Of a stretch of 38,942 nucleotides of DNA, positions 32,778 to 38,942 are shown in pieces. The position numbers and the translations under genes were made by a program. The DNA comes from Oscillospiraceae bacterium (GTDB lineage: Bacteria; Bacillota; Clostridia; Oscillospirales; Ruminococcaceae): the NCBI GenBank assembly GCA_030533325.1, contig JAUNJJ010000016.1, positions 10,102 to 49,043 of the forward strand, in the 5' to 3' direction. Numbering within the stretch: position 1 is the first letter of the stretch; every line of letters begins with the position of its first letter. A model generated the notes under the pieces. The model did not search any database. It was not told where the DNA came from and saw only the letters and a program-made list of their open reading frames with translations.

Positions 32778-32791
32778 AAGTTCCTCCGCCG

Positions 32792-33829
32792 TTAGTCTCT
32801 GATGATTACGCCTTCTTCGCCGTTTATGAGTTCACCAAGGATGTAGGCTTCTTCACCCGCAGCCTTAAGAGCAGCAAGAGCCTTGTCAGCATCATTTTTA
32901 TCAACAACAGCTATCATACCGACGCCCATGTTGAATGTATTGAACATGTCTCTTTCAGGAATGTTTCCTGTCTTTGCGATGAGGTCGAAAACAGGAAGAA
33001 CCTGTACAGCTGATCTTTCAATTGAAGCTGTTATACCCTTTGGAAGAGATCTTGGAATGTTTTCATAGAAACCACCGCCTGTAATGTGTGAAAGTGACTT
33101 AACCTTTACAGCCTTAAGAAGCTCCATTACCGGCTTTACATAAATCTTTGTCGGTGTAAGAAGACATTCACCAAGGGTAGTACCGAGATCACCGTAATGA
33201 CGTGCAAGATTCTGTTCATTTACAGTGAATACCTTTCTTACAAGAGAGAAACCGTTTGAGTGAACGCCGCTTGACTTAAGAGCAATCATTACGTCTCCGG
33301 CTTTCTGTTCTTCGTTTCTGATAATCTTGTCCTTGTCCACAACACCTACTGTGAAACCGGCAAGATCATATTCGTCTACAGGATAGAATCCAGGCATCTC
33401 TGCTGTTTCACCGCCGATAAGGGCTGCACCAGACTGTACACATCCTTCAGCAACACCTGAAACAATCTGAGCAACCTTTTCAGGATAGTTTTTTCCTACT
33501 GCAATATAGTCGAGGAAGAAGAGTGGCTTTGCTCCGCAGCAGATAACGTCATTTACGCACATAGCTACACAGTCGATACCAACTGTATCATGCTTGTCCA
33601 TAAGGAAAGCTATCTTAAGCTTTGTTCCTACGCCGTCAGTTCCTGATACAAGAACAGGCTTTTTTATATCTGTAACGTCGAGTTCAAAAAGGCCGCCAAA
33701 ACCGCCGATTCCTGAAAGAACTCCGCTTGTCATTGTCTTAGCAACGTGAGCCTTCATGAGCTCTACGGCTTTGTATCCGGCTGTTACGTCAACTCCGGCT
33801 TCTTTATAGCTTTCTGAAAAACTTTTCAT
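32792..33829 (-). CDS. purM: Phosphoribosylformylglycinamidine cyclo-ligase
   Basis: PurM (AIR synthetase) closes the imidazole ring of FGAM with ATP, purine step 5. The 345-residue length is normal. Recognisable segments are [13 protein letters not shown] (8-20), [14 protein letters not shown] (near 61-74), [23 protein letters not shown] (an N-terminal core segment near 86-108), [11 protein letters not shown] (near 140-150) and the C-terminal [10 protein letters not shown]. All ATP and substrate segments look intact. ACGGAGG precedes ATG 33829. purL, purQ and purS, which make its substrate, are not in the window. Confidence 0.96.
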   Translation of the reverse strand: MKSFSESYKEAGVDVTAGYKAVELMKAHVAKTMTSGVLSGIGGFGGLFELDVTDIKKPVLVSGTDGVGTKLKIAFLMDKHDTVGIDCVAMCVNDVICCGAKPLFFLDYIAVGKNYPEKVAQIVSGVAEGCVQSGAALIGGETAEMPGFYPVDEYDLAGFTVGVVDKDKIIRNEEQKAGDVMIALKSSGVHSNGFSLVRKVFTVNEQNLARHYGDLGTTLGECLLTPTKIYVKPVMELLKAVKVKSLSHITGGGFYENIPRSLPKGITASIERSAVQVLPVFDLIAKTGNIPERDMFNTFNMGVGMIAVVDKNDADKALAALKAAGEEAYILGELINGEEGVIIRD

Positions 33830-33931
33830 TTTAATTTTTCCTCCGTATGCATTTTATTTTTGTTCGCCATCAGGGATAAAAATTTATAATCAGGCATTTT
33901 ACCAGGAATCTCAACCGGATTTCGGTCTGAA

Positions 33932-35353
33932 TTATTCCTTTCCGTCCCAGCAGTAACTGCAAAGATTGCATGCAGGAAGACCTATTGCCTTAACTGTACC
34001 TTCAAGTGACTGGAACTCAAGTGATGTGAGTTTAAGTCGTCTGCAGATTTCGTTTCTGAGTCTCTGGCCTCTTTCGGTGTTTGTATCACTGTATTCAGAT
34101 ATATACTTTACACCTTCTGCACCTTCAAACTCATCAATAATCTTTCTCGCAATAAGGTCAAGTTCTGAATTACTTCTTGAGAAGTTAAGATATTTACAAC
34201 CATACATAATCGGCGGACATGCAGATCTCATGTGGACCTCTTTTGCGCCGTTGGCATAAAGGAATTCTACAGTTTCCCTTAACTGTGTACCTCTTACGAT
34301 ACTGTCATCAACGAAAAGGAGCTTCTTTCCTTCGATGAGTTCGTGAACAGGTATAAGCTTCATCTTTGCAACCTGATTTCTGATTGTCTGGTTCTGAGGC
34401 ATGAAGCTTCTCGGCCATGTCGGAGTGTATTTGATAAACGGTCTGGCAAAAGGAATACCACTCTTGTTTGCATATCCGATTGCATGAGGAACACCTGAAT
34501 CAGGAATTCCGCAGATATAGTCAACATCCGGAAGTTTTCCGTTAGCCATATCAAATTCAGCCATTATCTCACCGTTTCTTGTACGCATCGCTTCGACATT
34601 GACGCCTTCATAAACAGCTGTCGGGTATCCGTAGTATGTCCACAGGAATGAACAGATCTTAAGGTCATTGTTTCTTTCAGCAAGAATCTCGTAACCCTTT
34701 GAGGTAAGTTTTATTATTTCACCCGGACCAAGTTCATAGCATGTTTCATATCCAAGTTTCTGATATGCAAATGACTCGAATGAAAGACAGTAACCATCCT
34801 CTCTCTTACCAACAAGAATAGGAAGCCTTCCCTTCCTGTCTCTTGCAGCAATGATTCCGTCTTTTGTAAGAATCATAAGAGAAACCGTACCGACAATTTT
34901 TTCCTGAACATACTTAATACCTTCTGTAAATGATCCCTTCTGCGCAATAAGAGCACCAACAAGGTCACTTGAGTTAATATTTCCGCTGCTCATTGTTTCA
35001 AAACTTGCACATCCTGAATCAAGGAGTTCATCTTCAAGTTCACGTGCATTGTTTATAACGCCGATTGTACATACGGCATAGACACCAAGCTTTGAACGAA
35101 CAAGGATTGGCTGCGGGTCTGTATCGCTTATACATCCGATACACATATTACCTTCCATTGATTCAATGTCTTTTTCAAACTTTGTTCTGAATGGAGAATT
35201 TTCTATGCTGTGAATACTTCTCTGAAAACCTTTGGATTCAGAGTAAGCAGTCATACCACCTCTTCTTGTACCGAGATGTGAATGATAGTCTGTGCCGAAA
35301 AATACATCTGTTATACAGTTATTTTCAGTAGCTGCTCCAAAAAATCCGCCCAT
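33932..35353 (-). CDS. purF: PurF-like amidophosphoribosyltransferase with degenerate glutaminase domain
   Basis: PurF makes phosphoribosylamine from PRPP and glutamine, purine step 1. The 473-residue length is normal. The mature N-terminus of active PurF is Cys1; here the gene starts ATG GGC GGA, giving MGGFFGA, and an in-frame TAA lies two codons upstream, so there is no missing propeptide. Other glutamine-site segments are altered: GHVRYSTAG reads GNMCIGCIS (68-76) and HNGNLVN reads TIGVINN (96-102). The phosphoribosyltransferase domain is intact, with the PRPP loop LLFVDDSIVRGTQ (345-357), GIPDSG (282-287) and SFMPQNQTIRNQVAKMKL. The four Cys that hold the Fe-S cluster in Bacillus PurF match C234, C386, C465 and C468. 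Ammonia use is the simplest inference. It is close to purC, 3 bp apart. Confidence 0.88.
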   Translation of the reverse strand: MGGFFGAATENNCITDVFFGTDYHSHLGTRRGGMTAYSESKGFQRSIHSIENSPFRTKFEKDIESMEGNMCIGCISDTDPQPILVRSKLGVYAVCTIGVINNARELEDELLDSGCASFETMSSGNINSSDLVGALIAQKGSFTEGIKYVQEKIVGTVSLMILTKDGIIAARDRKGRLPILVGKREDGYCLSFESFAYQKLGYETCYELGPGEIIKLTSKGYEILAERNNDLKICSFLWTYYGYPTAVYEGVNVEAMRTRNGEIMAEFDMANGKLPDVDYICGIPDSGVPHAIGYANKSGIPFARPFIKYTPTWPRSFMPQNQTIRNQVAKMKLIPVHELIEGKKLLFVDDSIVRGTQLRETVEFLYANGAKEVHMRSACPPIMYGCKYLNFSRSNSELDLIARKIIDEFEGAEGVKYISEYSDTNTERGQRLRNEICRRLKLTSLEFQSLEGTVKAIGLPACNLCSYCWDGKE

Positions 35354-35356
35354 TGA

Positions 35357-36073
35357 TTATTCACCCATAAGTCTCTTCATAATTTCCTGGTAAGCTTCTT
35401 CAACACCGCCCATATCTCTGCGGAAACGGTCCTTGTCAAGCTTTTCGTGTGTTGTGCTGTCCCAGAAGCGGCATGTATCAGGTGAGATTTCGTCAGCGAG
35501 GATAATCTGATCGTGGAAACGACCGAATTCAATCTTGAAGTCGATAAGATCGATGTTCATCTTTTTGAAGAAGTCCTTCATAAAGTCATTTACCATGAAT
35601 GCATACTTTGTAATTGTGTCGATTTCTTCCTTAGTAGCAAGACCGAGACCAAGTGCATAGTAATCGTTGATGAAAGGATCACCGAGATCGTCATTCTTGT
35701 AGCTGAATTCGAGTGTAGGCTGCTTGAGAGGTGTGCCTTCTTCAATTCCGAGTTTCTTTGAGAAGCTGCCTGCAGCAACGTTTCTTACGATTACTTCGAG
35801 AGGAACGATTTCAACCTTCTTAACTATTGTTTCACGGTCATTTATTTCTTCAACAAGGTGTGTAGGAACGCCGGCTTTTTCAAGAAGACCGAACATGTAG
35901 TTTGTCATTCTGTTGTTGATTACGCCTTTGCCTGAGATTGTGCCCTTCTTTTCACCGTTGAAAGCTGTTGCATCGTCCTTGTATGATACAATAACGTAGT
36001 CAGGATTTGATGTAGCGTATACTTTCTTTGCCTTTCCTTCGTAAAGCTGTTCAGTTTTCTGTAAATTTTCCAT
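35357..36073 (-). CDS. purC: Phosphoribosylaminoimidazole-succinocarboxamide synthase
   Basis: PurC (SAICAR synthetase) joins CAIR and aspartate with ATP, purine step 7. The 238-residue length is normal for the short bacterial form. Motifs are [10 protein letters not shown] (10-19), [11 protein letters not shown] (30-40), [21 protein letters not shown] (split over the central core), GSFSKKLGI, and the C-terminal DFKIEFGRF near 180 with [10 protein letters not shown] near 198. All are canonical. CGGAG precedes ATG 36073. It lies 64 bp after purE and is followed immediately by purF. Confidence 0.96.
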   Translation of the reverse strand: MENLQKTEQLYEGKAKKVYATSNPDYVIVSYKDDATAFNGEKKGTISGKGVINNRMTNYMFGLLEKAGVPTHLVEEINDRETIVKKVEIVPLEVIVRNVAAGSFSKKLGIEEGTPLKQPTLEFSYKNDDLGDPFINDYYALGLGLATKEEIDTITKYAFMVNDFMKDFFKKMNIDLIDFKIEFGRFHDQIILADEISPDTCRFWDSTTHEKLDKDRFRRDMGGVEEAYQEIMKRLMGE

Positions 36074-36137
36074 AATAATACTCCGTTTCCCGCTTTGAGC
36101 GATATTTATAATACTTTATTATTTTTTATTTGATAAA

Positions 36138-36641
36138 TCAGATAAGCTCGTTAATAGTAGTCTGAAGCTTCTGATCCTTTTCAGTTATAGTCTGCTTCAT
36201 CTGTTCCTTCATTGCATAAAGCTTTTCAGCAAGAGTGCTGTCAGAAAGAGCAAGAATCTGAACCGCAAGAAGTGCTGCATTTGCTGCACCGTTGATAGCA
36301 ACTGTTGCTACCGGAACACCCTTTGGCATCTGAACTGTTGCAAGAAGCGCGTCCATACCGTCAAGTCTTGAAGACTCCATAGGAATACCTATTACAGGGA
36401 GAATTGTATAAGCAGCAAGTACACCGCCGAGATGAGCTGCCATTCCGGCTGCTGCAATGATTACGCCAAAACCGTTTTCAGCGGCATTTTTTGAAAACTC
36501 CGCTGCTGCTTCAGGTGTGCGGTGAGCTGACATAACATGAATCTCGAACTCAACTCCAAAGTTCTTAAGTTCCTTTGCCGCATCCTTAACTACAGGAAGG
36601 TCGCTGTCACTGCCCATAATTATCGCTACTTTTTTTGCCAT
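36138..36641 (-). CDS. purE: N5-CAIR mutase-type PurE
   Basis: PurE rearranges N5-CAIR to CAIR, purine step 6 in bacteria. The 167-residue protein has GSDSDLP (10-16), SAHRTPE (39-45), AAAGMAAHLGG (about 64-74), LPVIGIPM (near 81-88) and VQMPKGVPVATVAI (near 103-116). These resemble the class I PurE of bacteria, which works with PurK, rather than the class II carboxylase. purK is not beside it, contrary to the common purEK order. A 25-residue charged helical C-terminus (KLYAMKEQMKQTITEKDQK) follows the core. AGGAGG lies 11 bases before ATG 36641, right after a terminator-like hairpin. It is the first gene of the operon. Confidence 0.94.
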   Translation of the reverse strand: MAKKVAIIMGSDSDLPVVKDAAKELKNFGVEFEIHVMSAHRTPEAAAEFSKNAAENGFGVIIAAAGMAAHLGGVLAAYTILPVIGIPMESSRLDGMDALLATVQMPKGVPVATVAINGAANAALLAVQILALSDSTLAEKLYAMKEQMKQTITEKDQKLQTTINELI

Positions 36642-36660
36642 ATCTGAAAAAACCTCCTAA

Positions 36661-36690
36661 AACAAATAAAACTGCGACTTAGTCACAGTT
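36661..36690 (-). promoter_or_regulatory. Terminator-like attenuator hairpin before purE
   Basis: On the minus strand AACTGTGA (36683-36690) pairs with TCGCAGTT (36670-36677), one G-U pair, 5-base loop, followed by TTTTATTTG. It lies just before the purE ribosome site. CTGTGA of its left arm can instead pair with TCACAG at 36736-36741 in the leader, a possible 6-bp antiterminator. Confidence 0.5.
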
Positions 36691-36691
36691 A

Positions 36692-36775
36692 TTATAAAGC
36701 TATATATCTATAAAAATTTACACGTATAGTGTTGTCTGTGAAAAACGGAGAAAAAAATGATATTCCATAACTCAT
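36692..36775 (-). CDS. Possible leader peptide of the purine operon
   Basis: A 27-codon ORF starting at ATG 36775 with GAGGTG (36781-36786) at 5-7 base spacing, in the leader between the promoter and purE. It encodes MSYGISFFSPFFTDNTIRV and an NFYRYIAL ending. Its TAA lies directly before the terminator-like hairpin, so a terminating ribosome would cover the hairpin's left arm. It has five Phe but no long run of one amino acid. The ribosome site and position support translation, but with this length chance cannot be excluded. The rest of the 327-base gap from 36642 to 36968 holds the promoter, the FNT terminator and otherwise AT-rich DNA with no other gene. Confidence 0.4.
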   Translation of the reverse strand: MSYGISFFSPFFTDNTIRVNFYRYIAL

Positions 36776-36816
36776 AACAACACCTCATAATTTTATTTTT
36801 ACAGCCGTCTACTAAT

Positions 36817-36845
36817 ATTATACAATATTTATTTAATTATTTCAA
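36817..36845 (-). promoter_or_regulatory. Sigma-A-type promoter of the purine operon
   Basis: Minus strand TTGAAA (36840-36845), 17-base spacer, TATAAT (36817-36822). Transcription would start near 36810, leaving a leader of about 170 bases before purE. No purine-riboswitch or ZTP-riboswitch core was recognised in it. Confidence 0.75.
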
Positions 36846-36925
36846 CCATTTTTTTTAAAAAGATATTATAAAATCTGACCCCGATATCACTGTTTTTTTA
36901 TTTAAGTCACACTGTATGGAACAAT

Positions 36926-36955
36926 AAAAGCTGCATTCCGGAGAACACAGCTTTT
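36926..36955 (-). terminator. Terminator of the FNT gene
   Basis: 13-bp stem with two G-U pairs (36926-36938 with 36943-36955) and a 4-base loop, built on AAAAGCTG and CAGCTTTT. Confidence 0.75.
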
Positions 36956-36968
36956 TCATCATTACACT

Positions 36969-37616
36969 TTATGCTTTTACTTCCTTTGCATAAACTTTCT
37001 TTGCAAGCGGTATAAGCATTCCGCCAAGTGCATTGCCAAGAAATACAACAAGTATGTAGAGAAATCTGTCAGGTGACACGTGTGAGGCAAAAAGATAAAA
37101 ACAGTCAGCAACCGAGTGGTTAAAGCCGCTGAAAATGAAAACCATAACCGGCAGTGCCACACCGAATACCATTGACGTGTCATTCTGCTTTTCTCTGCAC
37201 ATTCTCGCATTTTCTACAGCAAGATACATAAGAAGTCCGCAGAAAACACCAAGGATAAATCTGCTCACCGCACCGTCAGACATCTTTGTGTCAAATGCAG
37301 CTTCTGCCTTTTCGTGAATAGCCGGCCAGACACGCGTAAACTTCAGTGCAAATGCCGCCGCTGCCGTTCCGATCATATTTCCCAGGAAAATAAGTATTAC
37401 GTCAATTATGTACGCCGGTTCTCTCTCAGGTATGTAGCCAACCTTGCCGGTATAGAGATTGAAACCGTACTGAATAATAGTAAAAAGTCCGAAACTGAAG
37501 AGGAATCCGCCTATGTACTTGTTATCACATGAAAGATATACTGTTCCTCCGACGCCAATCATAAGTCCTGACAAAATCGCCTTGACCATGAGGCTGAAAA
37601 ATGAATCCTTTTTCAA
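36969..37616 (-). CDS. Formate/nitrite transporter (FNT) family channel
   Basis: FNT proteins are pentameric channels for formate, nitrite or hydrosulfide. This 215-residue protein is shorter than the usual 250-290. It contains six hydrophobic segments and the family marks: G-N-x-x-G twice (LGNMIGT near 78-84 and LGNALGG near 193-199), the Omega-loop region FNLYTGKVGY (52-61) and the central-pore His H167 in SGFNHSVADCF. The start is TTG 37616, with GGGAGG about 9 bases upstream; no ATG fits. The pore His and both repeats are present, so the channel could function, but the terminal extensions are reduced. No pyruvate-formate lyase or nitrite reductase gene is near. It lies after tRNA-Gln across a hairpin. 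Confidence 0.85.
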   Translation of the reverse strand: MKKDSFFSLMVKAILSGLMIGVGGTVYLSCDNKYIGGFLFSFGLFTIIQYGFNLYTGKVGYIPEREPAYIIDVILIFLGNMIGTAAAAFALKFTRVWPAIHEKAEAAFDTKMSDGAVSRFILGVFCGLLMYLAVENARMCREKQNDTSMVFGVALPVMVFIFSGFNHSVADCFYLFASHVSPDRFLYILVVFLGNALGGMLIPLAKKVYAKEVKA

Positions 37617-37642
37617 AATCTTTTCCTCCCGATATATAAATT

Positions 37643-37677
37643 ATAGTGAACACCAGAACAACTCTGATGTTCACTAT
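37643..37677 (-). terminator. Hairpin between tRNA-Gln and the FNT gene
   Basis: 15-bp stem with one wobble pair (37643-37657 with 37663-37677) and a 5-base loop, followed on the minus strand by an AT-rich stretch rather than a clean T run. It may end the tRNA transcript or partly attenuate the FNT gene. Confidence 0.65.
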
Positions 37678-37685
37678 AAATCTTA

Positions 37686-37757
37686 TTGGGACAGATGGAT
37701 TCGAACCATCGACTGACGGAGTCAAAGTCCGTTGCCTTACCGCTTGGCTATGCCCCA
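37686..37757 (-). tRNA. tRNA-Gln (anticodon UUG)
   Basis: 72-base cloverleaf. The 7-bp acceptor stem TGGGGCA pairs with TGTCCCA, the D arm contains AGCCAAGCGGTAAGGC, the anticodon stem ACGGA/TCCGT encloses CTTTGAC (anticodon TTG), and the T arm reads GATGG-TTCGAAT-CCATC. Discriminator A follows; CCA is not encoded. Confidence 0.97.
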
Positions 37758-37785
37758 TTATACTTGTAATGCACATAACAAAAAT

Positions 37786-37815
37786 ATTATATCATAAAAT
37801 GCAGTTATGTGTCAA
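37786..37815 (-). promoter_or_regulatory. Strong promoter of tRNA-Gln
   Basis: Minus strand TTGACA (37810-37815), 18-base spacer, TATAAT (37786-37791), both boxes perfect consensus, about 28 bases upstream of the tRNA. Confidence 0.85.
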
Positions 37816-37856
37816 TGGGTTTATTATAAGTTTTTATTTCGAACTAATGATTTATA

Positions 37857-37891
37857 AAAACACGGAAAGAATATTTTCATCCCCGTGTCTT
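37857..37891 (-). terminator. Terminator of the HD-GYP gene
   Basis: 9-bp stem (37857-37865 with 37883-37891, core ACACGG/CCGTGT) and a 17-base loop, followed on the minus strand by TTTTATAAA, just after the stop codon at 37898. Confidence 0.65.
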
Positions 37892-37897
37892 TATAAT

Positions 37898-38942
37898 CTA
37901 CACATCTGAGCTGTAAAACTGCTCCAGTTCAGGACGGCATTGCAGAAAAACTTCCGTGAGTCTGGTGTCAAAGTGAGAACCTGAATCGTTTTTAATTATC
38001 TCAAAAGCTTTGTCAAATGAAAACGCTTCCTTATAGCAACGCTTCGAAACAAGAGCATCAAATACATCTGCAAGTGCCATTATCCTTGCCTCTACCGGTA
38101 TCTGATCACCGGCCAGTCCATCAGGATATCCTTTTCCGTTCACCTTTTCATGATGATAATGCGCAACATTCGAAGCTACTTCAACAAATTCCTTCTCCTC
38201 AACATCAGTAAGAACTTTTCTGACAATTTCCGCACCCATCTCTGAATGAACCTTCATCTTACTGTATTCTTCATCTGTAAATCTGCTCTGTTTTCTGAGA
38301 ATAGCATCATCTACGCCTATCTTGCCAAGATCATGCATAGGTGCACTTCTGATTACAAGTTCAAGGAACTGCGGATCAAAATCCATATCTGAATGAAGAA
38401 GCTTCTCTGAAAAAATGCGGACAACTTCACTGGTTCGCCTGATATGTCCGCCCGTACTCAGATCCCTTGACTCTACCATCTGAGCCATTCCGAGTATTGT
38501 TTTCTGCTGAATATCCCTTATCTGCTTTGTTTTCTTATCCACGTCATCAGCAAGTTTTTTATTGAAATTTTCTGAAAGTTCAAGTGCTTTGTAGTGATCA
38601 GTATCGTCTCTTATTTCAATCGTATATCCTTTGCATGATTTTCTGAAATTAAGCAGAGGATGAACGACACATTCATATCTCCTTCCGTCTTTCTGAAAGG
38701 ATATAGCTTTTCTTTCTGATTCACTGTGTGTAATATGAGCATAATGTTTCAGGACATCTGTCACATTAGTCTTAAATTCCTCACTGGCATTCCCAACCGG
38801 ACAGCCTAATTTGAAATCAACTATTTCAGGAAATATTTTTCCTGCAACGTCATTGCAGCCCATATACCTTAAGTTCCTGTTAAATGTTATAAATCCGACT
38901 TTGTTAAGCTGTTTTACAACTATGTCCTCATTTTCATTAACA
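37898..38942 (-). CDS. PAS/HD-GYP c-di-GMP phosphodiesterase, 5' end cut by window edge
   Basis: The reading frame is open to the right edge with no stop, so the true start lies outside; ATG 38863 is internal. At least 347 codons are visible. Its N-terminal part (about 110 residues from the edge, with VGFITFNRNLRYMGCND) is a PAS-like sensor with a PAC-like EIRDDTDHYKALE. A coiled segment then leads to a canonical HD-GYP domain: GGHIRRTSE, APMHDLGKIGVDD (His-Asp pair), SEMGAEIV, AHYHHEKVNGKGYPDGLAG and ALADVFDAL. Metal and GYP residues are present, so it should hydrolyse c-di-GMP or a related dinucleotide. No membrane segment is seen in the visible part. The missing upstream part may hold a membrane or input domain. 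Confidence 0.88.
   Translation of the reverse strand, partial: VNENEDIVVKQLNKVGFITFNRNLRYMGCNDVAGKIFPEIVDFKLGCPVGNASEEFKTNVTDVLKHYAHITHSESERKAISFQKDGRRYECVVHPLLNFRKSCKGYTIEIRDDTDHYKALELSENFNKKLADDVDKKTKQIRDIQQKTILGMAQMVESRDLSTGGHIRRTSEVVRIFSEKLLHSDMDFDPQFLELVIRSAPMHDLGKIGVDDAILRKQSRFTDEEYSKMKVHSEMGAEIVRKVLTDVEEKEFVEVASNVAHYHHEKVNGKGYPDGLAGDQIPVEARIMALADVFDALVSKRCYKEAFSFDKAFEIIKNDSGSHFDTRLTEVFLQCRPELEQFYSSDV

Noticed and set aside
35340-35357. A missed N-terminal extension restoring Cys1 to PurF
   Set aside because: An in-frame TAA lies two codons before the ATG, so no upstream extension is possible in this sequence.
36074-36137. Promoter between purE and purC
   Set aside because: TATAAT-like AT-rich sequence is present but no -35 box at suitable spacing, and a single operon explains the genes.
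36642-36968. Purine-, ZTP- or PRPP-type riboswitch upstream of purE
   Set aside because: The leader has an AT-rich sequence without the conserved core of those riboswitches; only a simple hairpin and a small ORF can be supported.
37525-37909. Protein-coding frames across the tRNA region
   Set aside because: They are translations of tRNA-Gln and its flanks; the cloverleaf and consensus promoter explain the region.
1-38942. CRISPR array, insertion sequence, prophage or integrative element
   Set aside because: No regular repeat-spacer series, transposase, integrase or flanking target duplication was seen; the only tandem repeat is the 15-bp pair at 17513-17544.

Overview
The window reads as a low-GC, AT-rich-intergenic chromosome segment from an anaerobic, Gram-positive clostridial organism, most likely of the Ruminococcus/Oscillospirales type. 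This is an inference from gene content: a [FeFe]-hydrogenase, dipicolinate synthase (an endospore marker), a MurT/GatD pair, an FNT-type channel, AGGAGG-type ribosome binding sites and many textbook TTGxxx-17-TATAAT promoters. No rRNA, CRISPR array, insertion sequence, phage gene or plasmid function was seen. The window looks like core chromosome with compact operons separated by clear hairpin terminators.

Layout. 1-2848 (minus): a receiver/degenerate-GGDEF/EAL protein cut by the left edge, and enoyl reductase FabV. 3038-5120 (plus): MurT and a GatD-like partner. 5162-7353 (minus): an acidic unknown protein and a cardiolipin-synthase-type phospholipase D protein. 7457-8386 (plus): a lipid/diacylglycerol kinase. 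8427-10728 (minus): hypoxanthine phosphoribosyltransferase, an anchored SGNH hydrolase and undecaprenyl-diphosphatase UppP. 10906-12364 (minus): dipicolinate synthase DpaAB. 12533-16223 (plus): a heterodimeric ABC exporter. 16262-17503 (minus): an AI-2E/PerM-family membrane protein. 17671-23354 (plus): one six-gene unit of lipoprotein, [FeFe]-hydrogenase, PHP phosphatase, Lrp regulator, aminotransferase and IspE. 23392-28019 (minus): GH3 glycosidase, AEC transporter and HflX. 28096-36641 (minus): the purine operon purE-C-F-M-N-O-H-D plus a membrane protein. 36969-37757 (minus): FNT transporter and tRNA-Gln. 37898-38942 (minus): a PAS/HD-GYP protein cut by the right edge.

The most notable signals are enzymatic. 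The GatD-like protein lacks both the nucleophilic Cys and the catalytic His of its family. The PurF-like protein starts Met-Gly-Gly where every glutaminase-active PurF has Cys1, while its phosphoribosyltransferase loop and four Fe-S cysteines are intact. Two unrelated glutamine amidotransferases in one window therefore appear unable to hydrolyse glutamine, which suggests direct use of ammonia. The purine operon also replaces bifunctional PurH with a stand-alone AICAR transformylase and an archaeal-type PurO IMP cyclohydrolase. It is preceded by a leader with a 27-codon ORF and a terminator-like hairpin. The hydrogenase has the motif set of the less-studied group B enzymes. dpaAB has a candidate sigma-K promoter.

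Start codons were re-chosen from ribosome-binding-site spacing where the longest open frame looked wrong. All family assignments come from reading motifs by eye; no database search was possible.
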